Origin: CAZBWS01 sp964495705 | GTDB taxonomy: Bacteria > Pseudomonadota > Gammaproteobacteria > HTCC5015 | DNA length: 17,964 nucleotides | Assembly: GCA_964495705.1 (NCBI GenBank) | Contig: CAZBWS010000052.1 | Location: 1 to 17,964 of the forward strand | Direction: 5' to 3' | Shown: positions 1 to 6,600 of the stretch, piece by piece | Layout of the letters: each line of letters starts with the position of its first letter | How positions within the stretch are numbered: the stretch's first letter is position 1 | Made by a program: the position numbers and the translations under genes | The notes under the pieces: model-generated | What the model was told of the DNA's origin: nothing | What the model saw: only the letters and a program-made list of their open reading frames with translations | The model's database searches: none

Positions 1-77
1 GAGCTAGAACCACCGCCACCACAGGCAGCAAGGCTGGCGATGCTCGCCAATGTAAGTAGGGACTGTTTTGTATTCAT
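1..77 (-). CDS. Lipoprotein, N-terminal fragment (runs off window)
   Basis: Only the first 25 codons are in the window; the gene continues leftward past position 1. The peptide begins MNTKQSLLTLASIASLAAC and continues GGGGSS, a typical lipoprotein signal peptide: a Lys near the start, a hydrophobic stretch, the lipobox L-A-A-C with Cys19 as the lipidated residue, then a Gly/Ser linker. The ATG at 77 is preceded by AGGA about nine bases upstream. The gene sits behind a Fur-box promoter and directly follows fbpC, so it is probably iron-regulated and may also be reached by read-through from fbpABC. The mature protein cannot be identified. Fur-regulated lipoproteins such as imelysin or DUF4856 proteins start this way in related bacteria, but that is a guess. 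Confidence 0.75.
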   Translation of the reverse strand, partial: MNTKQSLLTLASIASLAACGGGGSS

Positions 78-113
78 TGCTGTAAATCCTGAGTCTAGTG
101 TTTTCAGGTGCGC

Positions 114-142
114 ATAATAACGCAAATGAAAATGATTCTCAA
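114..142 (-). promoter_or_regulatory. Promoter of the lipoprotein gene, overlapping a Fur box
   Basis: Reading leftward, a -35 TTGAGA (142-137), a 17-base spacer and a -10 TATTAT (119-114) form a good sigma70 promoter. The 15-base Fur core TGAAAATGATTCTCA (127-141) covers most of the -35 element and spacer and matches TGATAATNATTATCA at 12 of 14 informative positions. Fur-Fe(II) bound here should block RNA polymerase. The assignment rests on sequence match only. Confidence 0.75.
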
Positions 143-148
143 TAGGCT

Positions 149-1177
149 TCAGGAGTTGCTTGAAAAAGCGATGATGTGTTCTAAATCAAGCTCTATACCT
201 ATTTTTTCACCCACTGGATGATTGTGGTGGCTAGGGGCATAACAGAGGACTTCCTCTCCATTATTGAGAGCGAGTAAGTAGATGAAGTTTGCGCCGCGGA
301 AATATTTGCGTAAGACCGTCGCTTGTAGTGCGCTGTCATCGTTGTGGATAATGTCGTCAGGGCGAATAAGCACATCGACACTGTGCTTTAATAGCCCGCT
401 AAAGTCTTGCTTGTCGCTTAAGGCTCCTAAGCTTGTGCGAATGCTAGTTGGGCTAGTCACCGCGCCTTTGATAAAACGCCCTTCTCCAATGAAGTTGGCG
501 ACGAAGCGATTATTAGGACAGTGGTACAATTGGTAAGCCTTATCCCATTGTTCTAGCTCGCCTTGTTGGAGGACACCAATTTCATCCGCCATAGCAAAGG
601 CTTCTAATTGGTCGTGGGTGACTAGGATGGCCGTGACGTTTTCAGCCTTTAGAATGCGACGAATCTTGTGTGCAAGTTGTTCGCGCAGCTCACTGTCTAT
701 ACTGGAAAAAGGCTCGTCCAATAATAGAATGTCGGGGCGAGGGGCGAGCGCTCGGGCCAATGCAACACGTTGTTGCTGGCCGCCTGAAAGTTGGTGTGGA
801 TAATGGTTGGCGTGGCCGCTTAAATCCGTTAGCTCCAATAGCTCTTGTATTCTAGCTTGGCGTTGTGCGGCTGATTGCTGCTGCAGGCCAAAAGCAATAT
901 TGTCTTGCACATTTAGGTGCGGGAATAGCGCAAAATCTTGAAATACCATGCCCACTTTGCGTTGTTCTACACTGGTGTGGGTGACGCTTTTTCCGTGCAA
1001 TTCAATATTCCCGCTGTAAGCTTTTTCAAAGCCGGCGATGGTGCGCAATAAGGTGGTCTTGCCGCATCCACTGGGGCCGAGTAGACAGCCTATTTGGCCC
1101 TGTGCGAGCTCAAAATTGATATTGCGCAATATATTTTGGCGGTTTAGCTGGACAGTGATGTCGGATAACTTAAGCAT
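149..1177 (-). CDS. fbpC: Ferric-iron ABC transporter, ATP-binding protein FbpC
   Basis: This is the ATPase that powers Fe(III) import through FbpB. It is 342 residues long, the usual size for the CysA/PotA/FbpC group. Visible motifs are Walker A GPSGCGKTT (34-42), the Q-loop Gln80, the signature LSGGQ (130-134), Walker B ILLLDE (150-155) with catalytic Glu155, and the switch His188. Residues from about 235 form a C-terminal regulatory (TOBE-like) region; RPDD near 270 is typical of it. Its ATG overlaps the 3' end of fbpB by 8 bases, so the two are probably translationally coupled. It is the last gene of the fbpABC operon. The general fold is certain; iron as the substrate is inferred from FbpA, FbpB and the Fur box. 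Confidence 0.93.
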   Translation of the reverse strand: MLKLSDITVQLNRQNILRNINFELAQGQIGCLLGPSGCGKTTLLRTIAGFEKAYSGNIELHGKSVTHTSVEQRKVGMVFQDFALFPHLNVQDNIAFGLQQQSAAQRQARIQELLELTDLSGHANHYPHQLSGGQQQRVALARALAPRPDILLLDEPFSSIDSELREQLAHKIRRILKAENVTAILVTHDQLEAFAMADEIGVLQQGELEQWDKAYQLYHCPNNRFVANFIGEGRFIKGAVTSPTSIRTSLGALSDKQDFSGLLKHSVDVLIRPDDIIHNDDSALQATVLRKYFRGANFIYLLALNNGEEVLCYAPSHHNHPVGEKIGIELDLEHIIAFSSNS

Positions 1178-2855
1178 TTTTTTCTACTCGGTGAGCAATA
1201 CTGCGGCTGAGCAATAGCACAGGGATTAAACCCGTTAGTATGATGGCAATGGCCGGTAGTGCCGCATCGCTAAGGCGTTCGTCGCTGGCTAATTCAAAGG
1301 TGCGCACCGCCAAGGTATTAAAATTAAATGGGCGCATCACCAGTGTGGCCGGCAGTTCTTTAAGGACGTCAACAAACACTATTAAAAGTGCAGTGAGGAG
1401 TGTGCTTTTTAGCATGGGAAGATGAATTTTTTGAAGTGTCTGCCATGAGTTTAGGCCTAGGCTGCGCGCTGCATCATCTAAGCTAATTTTTATTTTGCTA
1501 AAGCCCGCTTCCACGCTTTGCAGTGACACAGCCATAAAGCGGACTAGGTAAGCAAAAATTAATAAGGCAAATGAACCGCTGAGTAGCAGACCGTAACGTT
1601 GCCCTGTGAGATGTTCAAAAATATTGTTTAAGCCGTTATCCAGCAGGCCAGCAGGGATCATAACGCCGACAGCAATCACCGTGCCAGGGATTGCATAGCC
1701 CATGCCTGCTATCCGCAGACTGAATGCGGATAGCTTTGCAGAAGGTTTTCTTAATAGTTGTGCGCGGCGTTGTTGGAAAATTAAAATGGCAGCCAGGCTG
1801 ACCGCTAGTGCGGCAGTAACAGCTGCCAGCCAGAAACTGTTCCAGCAGAGCATTAGAAAATCCCTATCTATTTGCGCACTGGCATCAATCGCCCAGCTGC
1901 TCAGTTGCAGGGCGGGGATAGCAAAGCCAAAAACGAAGGGCGCAAAGCATAGGGCGCTCGTGAGCCAGGCTTTGTAGCCTGTTAATACTTGTGGCTGAAT
2001 GCGTTGATGGCGTTGACTGGTGCTTTGGTAGCCGCGTTGTCTGCGCGAATATTTTTCTATTCCCAAAAAGGCAAAAACAAATAGCAATAATATTGCGGAT
2101 AAGTTGGCTGCCGCTGCTGCATCGCCTAGTCCAAACCATGTTCTAAATATGCCCGTGGTAAAGGTGCTGATGCCAAAGTATTGCACCGTGCCATAGTCGG
2201 CCAGTGTTTCCATGATAACCAAGGAAGCTCCAGCGACAATGCTAGGGCGCGCCATGGGCAGTGCGATGCGTCTAAAGCGTTGCCATGGAGATAGGCCGAG
2301 TGTGCGCCCGACATCCAGTGCGCAGATCGACTGCTCTAGAAAACTGGCTCGGGCTAGCAGAAATACATAGGGGTAAAGCACTAGGGTGAGCATGCTGATA
2401 GCACCACCTAGGCTGTGAATTTCTGGAAACCAGTAGTCGCCGTATTGCCAGCCTGTTATAGATCGCAGCTGGCTTTGTACAGAGCCGACGCTGTCGAGTA
2501 ATCCGCTGTAGGTGAAGGCGATGATATAAGCCGGCATGGCAAGGGGTAATAAGAGCAGCCAGGGCAATAGGCGCTGCCCTGGAAATTGATACAGCGTGGT
2601 TAGCCATGCTGTGCTGGTGCCAATTAAGACACTGGCCACGCCGACACTGATGGCGAGAACGAGGGAATTTATGAGGTATTCACTAAGCACGGTGTCTTTT
2701 AAGTGTTGCCATATTTCGGTGCTAGGGCTAAGGGCGAAGAGGGCAATAGTGATAACAGGTATGGCGAGCAGTGTGGCGATGAAAAACGCAAAAAGCGCAC
2801 TACCAGAAAAGTGTGCGCTTTTTGCGTGTTGGGTTTTGTTGAGGCCTAGGCTCAT
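1170..2855 (-). CDS. fbpB: Ferric-iron ABC transporter, permease FbpB
   Basis: This inner-membrane permease of 561 residues carries two fused BPD-type transmembrane domains, as is normal for FbpB/SfuB (about 12 hydrophobic segments). The two cytoplasmic EAA loops that contact FbpC are visible: one near residue 180 (ALDVGRTLGLSPWQRF, then LPMARP) and one near residue 450 (DDAARSLGLNSWQTL, then LPMLKS). The ATG at 2855 has no obvious Shine-Dalgarno sequence and lies 35 bases after the fbpA stop. A perfect terminator-like hairpin lies inside the coding sequence starting about 29 bases after the start codon (listed separately). No other ATG occurs near the first membrane segment, so this start is the best choice although not certain. 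Confidence 0.93.
   Translation of the reverse strand: MSLGLNKTQHAKSAHFSGSALFAFFIATLLAIPVITIALFALSPSTEIWQHLKDTVLSEYLINSLVLAISVGVASVLIGTSTAWLTTLYQFPGQRLLPWLLLLPLAMPAYIIAFTYSGLLDSVGSVQSQLRSITGWQYGDYWFPEIHSLGGAISMLTLVLYPYVFLLARASFLEQSICALDVGRTLGLSPWQRFRRIALPMARPSIVAGASLVIMETLADYGTVQYFGISTFTTGIFRTWFGLGDAAAAANLSAILLLFVFAFLGIEKYSRRQRGYQSTSQRHQRIQPQVLTGYKAWLTSALCFAPFVFGFAIPALQLSSWAIDASAQIDRDFLMLCWNSFWLAAVTAALAVSLAAILIFQQRRAQLLRKPSAKLSAFSLRIAGMGYAIPGTVIAVGVMIPAGLLDNGLNNIFEHLTGQRYGLLLSGSFALLIFAYLVRFMAVSLQSVEAGFSKIKISLDDAARSLGLNSWQTLQKIHLPMLKSTLLTALLIVFVDVLKELPATLVMRPFNFNTLAVRTFELASDERLSDAALPAIAIILTGLIPVLLLSRSIAHRVEKNA
2786..2827 (-). terminator. Terminator-like hairpin inside the start of fbpB (putative attenuator)
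   Basis: A perfect 15-base inverted repeat, ACGCAAAAAGCGCAC (2786-2800) and GTGCGCTTTTTGCGT (2813-2827), encloses a 12-base loop. In the fbpA-fbpB transcript the hairpin begins about 29 bases after the fbpB start codon and is followed by a short U-run, so it resembles an intrinsic terminator. It may reduce expression of fbpB and fbpC relative to fbpA. The stem is certain; its function is inferred, and half of its U-run lies within the stem. Confidence 0.5.
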
Positions 2856-2890
2856 GTGGCCATTGCGCTAGGCGGTGATGTTGCTGTCAT

Positions 2891-3961
2891 TTATTGCCAG
2901 CCCGCGAGATCAAATAACTTAACGGCATCGGCATTCAACTGCCCCAGTGTATCTAGATTTAACGGGTCCGCCTTGAAAGGGTAGCCCCAAGATTTAACAA
3001 TGTCGCTAACAGGGCTGCCTTCTACCACTGGGTATTCGTGGTTCACTTGGGCATAAAAAGCTTGGGAATCGTCGTTGGCCAAAAACTCGAGTAATTGGAT
3101 GGCATTGGCCTTGTTTTTACTGTGCTTAACAACACCGGCTCCAGAGACATTGATGTGCGCACCACGACCAGATTGATTGGGGTAAAAGGCGGCTACTTTG
3201 CTGGCGTATTCTTGGTCTTGCGAGTCTTTGGATGCTAGCCATTTACCGAAGTAATAGGTGTTGGCGATGGCGATATCACACTCGCCAATGGCGGCGCCAG
3301 ACATTTGCCCGCGGTCGTTGCCCTTGGGGGCTCTTGCCATATTGGCGACGACGCCCTTGGCCCAGCCTAAGGCTTTTTCTGCACCGTTGTGGGCGATCAA
3401 TGACGCCATCAATGACTGGTTGTAAATATTGTTAGAGGAGCGAATGCAGATGCGGCCATGCCATTTTTCATGGGCAAGGTCTTCATAACTACTAAGCTCG
3501 TTAACATCCACTTTTTCTTTATTGTAAAACACCACGCGAGCGCGACTGGACAGGCCAAACCATTGATTATCCGGGTCGCGTAGATGTGCGGGAATACGCC
3601 CGACGAGCGTATCGGATTTGATGCTTTGTAATAGGCCTGCGGCTTTGGCGCGGTGCAGGCGACCAGCATCGGTGGTGACTAAAATGTCAGCCGGGCTATC
3701 TTGGCCCTCTGCTTGTAAGCGTGTGAATAAAGCATCAGCTTTGCCTGTGACAAGGTTTACCTGAATACCTGTTTGTGCACTGAATTGATCTAGCACAGGC
3801 TTAATTAGTGCTTCTTTGCGATAGGAGTAGACATTGACTTGCTTACTTACAGAGAGTGCTATGCTGTCGCTATGGCTTGTACCCTCGTTAGCTGGAGAGC
3901 AAGCGTTGAGCAGTATAGAGGCGCTACCAATAAGTGCGATTAAAGTAGATCGTGCCATCAT
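2891..3961 (-). CDS. fbpA: Ferric-iron ABC transporter, substrate-binding protein FbpA (predicted lipoprotein)
   Basis: This 356-residue protein should capture Fe(III) outside the inner membrane and deliver it to FbpB. It matches the FutA1/FbpA type: VNVYSYR near 42-48, GKADALFTRL at 73-82, SPADIL at 89-94, and the paired Tyr236-Tyr237 in ANTYYFGKW. Tyr180 is a further likely ligand by comparison with FutA. The N-terminus has a hydrophobic segment ending in the lipobox L-N-A-C with Cys21, so the protein is predicted to be lipid-anchored rather than a free periplasmic protein. Two tandem ATGs (3961 and 3958) could serve as the start; neither has a strong Shine-Dalgarno sequence. It is the first gene of the operon and is controlled by a Fur box upstream. 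Confidence 0.93.
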   Translation of the reverse strand: MMARSTLIALIGSASILLNACSPANEGTSHSDSIALSVSKQVNVYSYRKEALIKPVLDQFSAQTGIQVNLVTGKADALFTRLQAEGQDSPADILVTTDAGRLHRAKAAGLLQSIKSDTLVGRIPAHLRDPDNQWFGLSSRARVVFYNKEKVDVNELSSYEDLAHEKWHGRICIRSSNNIYNQSLMASLIAHNGAEKALGWAKGVVANMARAPKGNDRGQMSGAAIGECDIAIANTYYFGKWLASKDSQDQEYASKVAAFYPNQSGRGAHINVSGAGVVKHSKNKANAIQLLEFLANDDSQAFYAQVNHEYPVVEGSPVSDIVKSWGYPFKADPLNLDTLGQLNADAVKLFDLAGWQ

Positions 3962-3998
3962 TAGGGCTTGCCTGTGTAGTGGTAATGAGAGGGCCTAG

Positions 3999-4049
3999 AT
4001 TATAAGCAAAGACAAGAGAGTGGGCAAAGGGTATTGAGAATTATTATTA
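3999..4049 (-). promoter_or_regulatory. fbpABC promoter with upstream Fur box
   Basis: Leftward -35 TTGCCC (4027-4022), a 17-base spacer and a perfect -10 TATAAT (4004-3999) lie about 38 bases before the fbpA start. A Fur core TGAGAATTATTATTA (4035-4049) sits 8 bases upstream of the -35 and matches TGATAATNATTATCA at 12 of 14 positions. Repression by Fur-Fe(II) is inferred. Confidence 0.7.
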
Positions 4050-4073
4050 TTTGTGGCTCCTTTAATTTAAGTC

Positions 4074-4116
4074 AAATATAGATAGCGTCACGTATTCATG
4101 TGGTGACGCTATATTT
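4074..4116 (-). terminator. Hairpin downstream of hemJ (probable terminator)
   Basis: An inverted repeat with a 10-base perfect core, ATAGCGTCAC (4082-4091) and GTGACGCTAT (4103-4112), lies 21 bases after the hemJ stop. In an alternative register AAATATAG pairs with CTATATTT and leaves a duplicated ATAG as a bulge, giving a longer stem. The U-run that follows in the leftward transcript is weak. It probably ends the bfd-hemJ transcript before the fbpA promoter. Confidence 0.5.
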
Positions 4117-4136
4117 GTAGGGGCTTTCCGTATGAG

Positions 4137-4556
4137 TTAAAACGGTTTGACAACGGCGAGTATGATGATGGCGAATAAGACCAGTACGGGTGCTTCATTA
4201 AACCAGCGATACCACACATGGCTATGTTTGTTGCGCTCATGCTTGAAGTCGATGAGCAGTTTTCCGCACCAGGCATGATAGGCCAGTAGAGAGAGGATTA
4301 AACCTAGCTTGGCATGCATCCAGCCGGCTTGCATCCAGTGGGGCTGGGACATGAGTAGGCTGAAGCCAAATACTAAGGTGAGCAGAGCTCCAGGGGTCAT
4401 GATGCCGAAGAATAATTTTCTTTCCATGATTTTGAAGCGGTCAATACTAATTCGGTCGTCGCTCATGGCGTGATAGACGAATAAGCGAGGTAGGTAAAAC
4501 ATGCCTGCGAACCATGTGACCATAAAAATCAGGTGAAAAGCTTTAAGCCATAACAT
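4137..4556 (-). CDS. hemJ: Protoporphyrinogen oxidase HemJ
   Basis: HemJ is a small inner-membrane enzyme that oxidises protoporphyrinogen IX to protoporphyrin IX, the step before iron insertion in heme synthesis. The 139-residue product has about four membrane segments and the family pattern: KAFHLIFMVTWFAG with His8, then YLPRLFVYH, ERKLFFGIMTPG, WMHAKLGL, and the ending FNEAP...VVKPF. Length and termini match the family, so it is complete. Its ATG shares one base with the stop of the tlpA-like gene (TAATG), which indicates translational coupling. It is the last gene of the putative Fur-controlled bfd operon. It could be confused with CopD-type proteins, but the conserved termini favour HemJ. 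Confidence 0.88.
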   Translation of the reverse strand: MLWLKAFHLIFMVTWFAGMFYLPRLFVYHAMSDDRISIDRFKIMERKLFFGIMTPGALLTLVFGFSLLMSQPHWMQAGWMHAKLGLILSLLAYHAWCGKLLIDFKHERNKHSHVWYRWFNEAPVLVLFAIIILAVVKPF

Positions 4557-5047
4557 TATAAGAGACCTTGTATTTGTTGGCCGAGTTGCTGAAAGTCGAT
4601 GTCGCCCAGTTTTTGAAAGAGGATGCGACCATCAGGCGAGAGTAATATATTGGTAGGGGTGAGGCGTACATTACCAAAAGCTAGAGCTGCACTGCCGTCG
4701 GCATCATGGGCGATAGGATAGTGTAGTTGACGAGCAACACGCATTTGATGGATTTGTTCGATAGGATCAAAGTCCATTGCGATAGCTAAGACATTTAAGC
4801 CCTGCGCGGCGTATTTTTCCTGCAGTTCATTGATGTGGGGTTGTTCGGCAACACAGCCAATACAACTAGTGGCCCAAAAGGTAATAAAAGTGGGTTTGCC
4901 AAGCAGGTCTTGATTGCTGACACTTTCGCCGCTTAAGGTAGTCACTTGAAACTCAGGGGTTGTTTGTAGTCCCGTGGGCGAGAGCCAGACAAACGCCAGT
5001 AAAGCAATAAAACCGAGGCCGACAATAGGGCCGAGAAACTTCTTCAT
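4556..5047 (-). CDS. TlpA/ResA-like membrane-anchored thioredoxin
   Basis: This 163-residue protein has an N-terminal membrane anchor (about residues 5-22) and a periplasmic thioredoxin fold. The active site is Cys62-Ile-Gly-Cys65 within FWATSCIGC, and a likely cis-Pro follows in RLTPTN near residue 131. Such proteins reduce disulfides in periplasmic substrates, for example during cytochrome c maturation or protection of metal sites. The ATG at 5047 is preceded by GGTAG, a modest Shine-Dalgarno sequence. It overlaps hemJ by one base and follows bfd by 73 bases. Its partner is unknown. CcmG/DsbE is possible, but no other cytochrome c maturation genes are near, so I assign no symbol. Confidence 0.85.
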   Translation of the reverse strand: MKKFLGPIVGLGFIALLAFVWLSPTGLQTTPEFQVTTLSGESVSNQDLLGKPTFITFWATSCIGCVAEQPHINELQEKYAAQGLNVLAIAMDFDPIEQIHQMRVARQLHYPIAHDADGSAALAFGNVRLTPTNILLSPDGRILFQKLGDIDFQQLGQQIQGLL

Positions 5048-5120
5048 GTATGACTACCAATTATATAGCGAGTTAAAGCTATTTTATCAGTGATTAGCTT
5101 AAGCGTGTAGAGGAGGGCGT

Positions 5121-5369
5121 TTAAAGGTTTTTCGCAGGGGCGGCATAGGCGACGACTGCGCAGCCACCAAAGCTGGTCTGAGAAAGACGGGCTTGGTTTT
5201 GAATAACGGATTTGGCTTCTGAGATGACTGCACAGGTCGCTTCGACACAGCGACCACATTGGCTTGCCACGCCTAGCTGCATACGCACAGCGCGAAGACT
5301 CGTTGCACCTTCGGCAACAGCTTCTTTTATGTGGGTGTCAGTAACACCTTTGCAAACACAGATATACAT
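5121..5369 (-). CDS. bfd: Bacterioferritin-associated ferredoxin Bfd
   Basis: Bfd is a small [2Fe-2S] protein that passes electrons to the heme of bacterioferritin so that stored iron is released. The 82-residue product starts MYICVCKGVTD and has the four ligands Cys4, Cys6, Cys38 and Cys41 (QCGRC), matching the family. The ATG at 5369 is chosen; a TTG at 5387 in the same frame lies within the promoter region. The tail after about residue 60, with an extra Cys, is longer than the core fold needs. The partner bacterioferritins are about 4.5 kb away on the opposite strand. It leads a probable bfd-tlpA-hemJ operon. Confidence 0.93.
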   Translation of the reverse strand: MYICVCKGVTDTHIKEAVAEGATSLRAVRMQLGVASQCGRCVEATCAVISEAKSVIQNQARLSQTSFGGCAVVAYAAPAKNL

Positions 5370-5376
5370 GTGCGTA

Positions 5377-5404
5377 ATAATATACAAATGAGAATTATTG
5401 TCAA
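5377..5404 (-). promoter_or_regulatory. bfd promoter overlapping a Fur box
   Basis: Leftward there is a perfect -35 TTGACA (5404-5399), a 16-base spacer and a -10 TATTAT (5382-5377). The Fur core TGAGAATTATTGTCA (5389-5403) overlaps the -35 and most of the spacer and matches TGATAATNATTATCA at 12 of 14 positions. Transcription should start about 7 bases after the -10, close to position 5370, which is the bfd start codon. Iron repression fits the known regulation of bfd. Confidence 0.78.
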
Positions 5405-5477
5405 ATGGGTGTGAGTGTTATTTGCGACACGGTTCGCATTTATATGTAGGCTTATCAAATTAGTGAAAGCCTGATGC

Positions 5478-5505
5478 TTGCTTCCTTAATTTGGGGGAGT
5501 ATTAT
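5478..5505 (+). promoter_or_regulatory. Putative argC promoter
   Basis: A -35 TTGCTT (5478-5483), a 16-base spacer and a -10 TATTAT (5500-5505), followed by a G/C-rich stretch, give a plausible sigma70 promoter about 45 bases ahead of argC. I see no clear arginine-repressor (ARG box) pair. Confidence 0.45.
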
Positions 5506-5549
5506 GGCGCGCTTAGTTTAAAAAAAGTTAAATAAAGGCAGTACTCAGC

Positions 5550-6599
5550 ATGGCTCAGACCAGCATTAAGGCAGGCGTTGTAGGCGCAACAGGTTACGCG
5601 GGAGCAGAACTACTGCGTCTGCTGGTGGATCACCCCCAAGCGGATGTGGTGGCGGTAACCTCACGTGGCAATGCGGGAACAAAGGTATCTGAGCTATTTC
5701 CCTCGCTACGTAGCCGCTTGAGCATTGAGTTTACTGTGCCCAGTGTTGCTGAGCTTTCTACTTGTGATGTGGTGTTTTTTTCCACACCCCATGGGGTGGC
5801 TATGGCCATGACTCCAGAGCTATTAAAGGCCGGTGTCAAGGTGGTCGACCTGTCTGCGGACTTTCGCATTAAAGATGCCGCCGTTTGGGAACAGTGGTAT
5901 GGCATGCCGCACACTTGTCCTGAACTATTAGAGCAAGCCGTTTATGGCCTGCCTGAGTTGTATCGCGATCAAGTCAAAGAGGCTCAGCTTATCGCCAACC
6001 CCGGCTGCTATCCCACGGCAACGACCTTGGGCTTTGCGCCCTTGTTGGCAGCGGGGCTGGTGAATGTTGATAGCTTGATAGCTGATGCTAAGTCGGGGGC
6101 TAGTGGCGCTGGCAGGGGTGCTGCAGTGGGGACATTATTTGCTGAGGTGTCGGAGGATTTTCACGCATATGCTGCTTCGGGTCACAGGCATCAGCCCGAG
6201 ATCGCGCAGACGCTGAGTGACCTCTCTGGGTGTAAGCATGACCTAACCTTTGTACCCCATTTATTACCTATGATTCGCGGTATTGAGGCAAGTTTGTATG
6301 CGGATATGCTAGAAGTGGATACTGATATTGACCTGCAACAGCTGTTTGAAGATTATTATGCAGGGGAGGCGTTTGTTGACGTAATGCCTGCTGGATCGCA
6401 CCCTGCAACGGGAACAGTGCGCGGGGTTAATCAGTGTCGTATCGCCGTACATCGGCCGCAAGGGGGCAGGCGAGTAGTTGTGCTATCCGTGATAGACAAC
6501 TTGATTAAAGGGGCATCTGGGCAGGCCATACAAAATATGAATTTAATGTTTGGCTTGGCTGAAAGCACGGGCCTAGAAGCAGCGCCAGTGTGGCCATAA
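5550..6599 (+). CDS. argC: N-acetyl-gamma-glutamyl-phosphate reductase ArgC
   Basis: ArgC carries out the NADPH-dependent reduction of N-acetylglutamyl phosphate to the semialdehyde, the third step of arginine synthesis in the cytoplasm. The 349-residue length is normal. The N-terminal Rossmann motif GVVGATGYAGAEL (9-21) binds NADPH. The catalytic Cys153 lies in ANPGCYPTA, and His214 in GHRHQPEI is the conserved acid/base residue. AAAGG lies 13 bases before the ATG. A short gap (TAATATG) separates it from the next gene, so the downstream membrane protein and bactofilin are probably cotranscribed with it. Confidence 0.97.
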   Translation: MAQTSIKAGVVGATGYAGAELLRLLVDHPQADVVAVTSRGNAGTKVSELFPSLRSRLSIEFTVPSVAELSTCDVVFFSTPHGVAMAMTPELLKAGVKVVDLSADFRIKDAAVWEQWYGMPHTCPELLEQAVYGLPELYRDQVKEAQLIANPGCYPTATTLGFAPLLAAGLVNVDSLIADAKSGASGAGRGAAVGTLFAEVSEDFHAYAASGHRHQPEIAQTLSDLSGCKHDLTFVPHLLPMIRGIEASLYADMLEVDTDIDLQQLFEDYYAGEAFVDVMPAGSHPATGTVRGVNQCRIAVHRPQGGRRVVVLSVIDNLIKGASGQAIQNMNLMFGLAESTGLEAAPVWP

Positions 6600-6600
6600 T

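Noticed and set aside
282..536. Open frame opposite fbpC and similar frames opposite or within other genes
   Set aside because: Shadow frames of well-supported genes, with no Shine-Dalgarno sequence or family resemblance.
5370..5387. Longer Bfd start at TTG 5387
   Set aside because: It lies in the promoter region, and Bfd proteins begin at the MYxCxC motif, which is ATG 5369.
5504..5521. Five-codon leader ORF (MARLV) with GGGGGAG just upstream, ahead of argC
   Set aside because: Its ATG lies within the -10 element of the likely argC promoter, so it would not be in that transcript; no arginine codon run or attenuator is seen.
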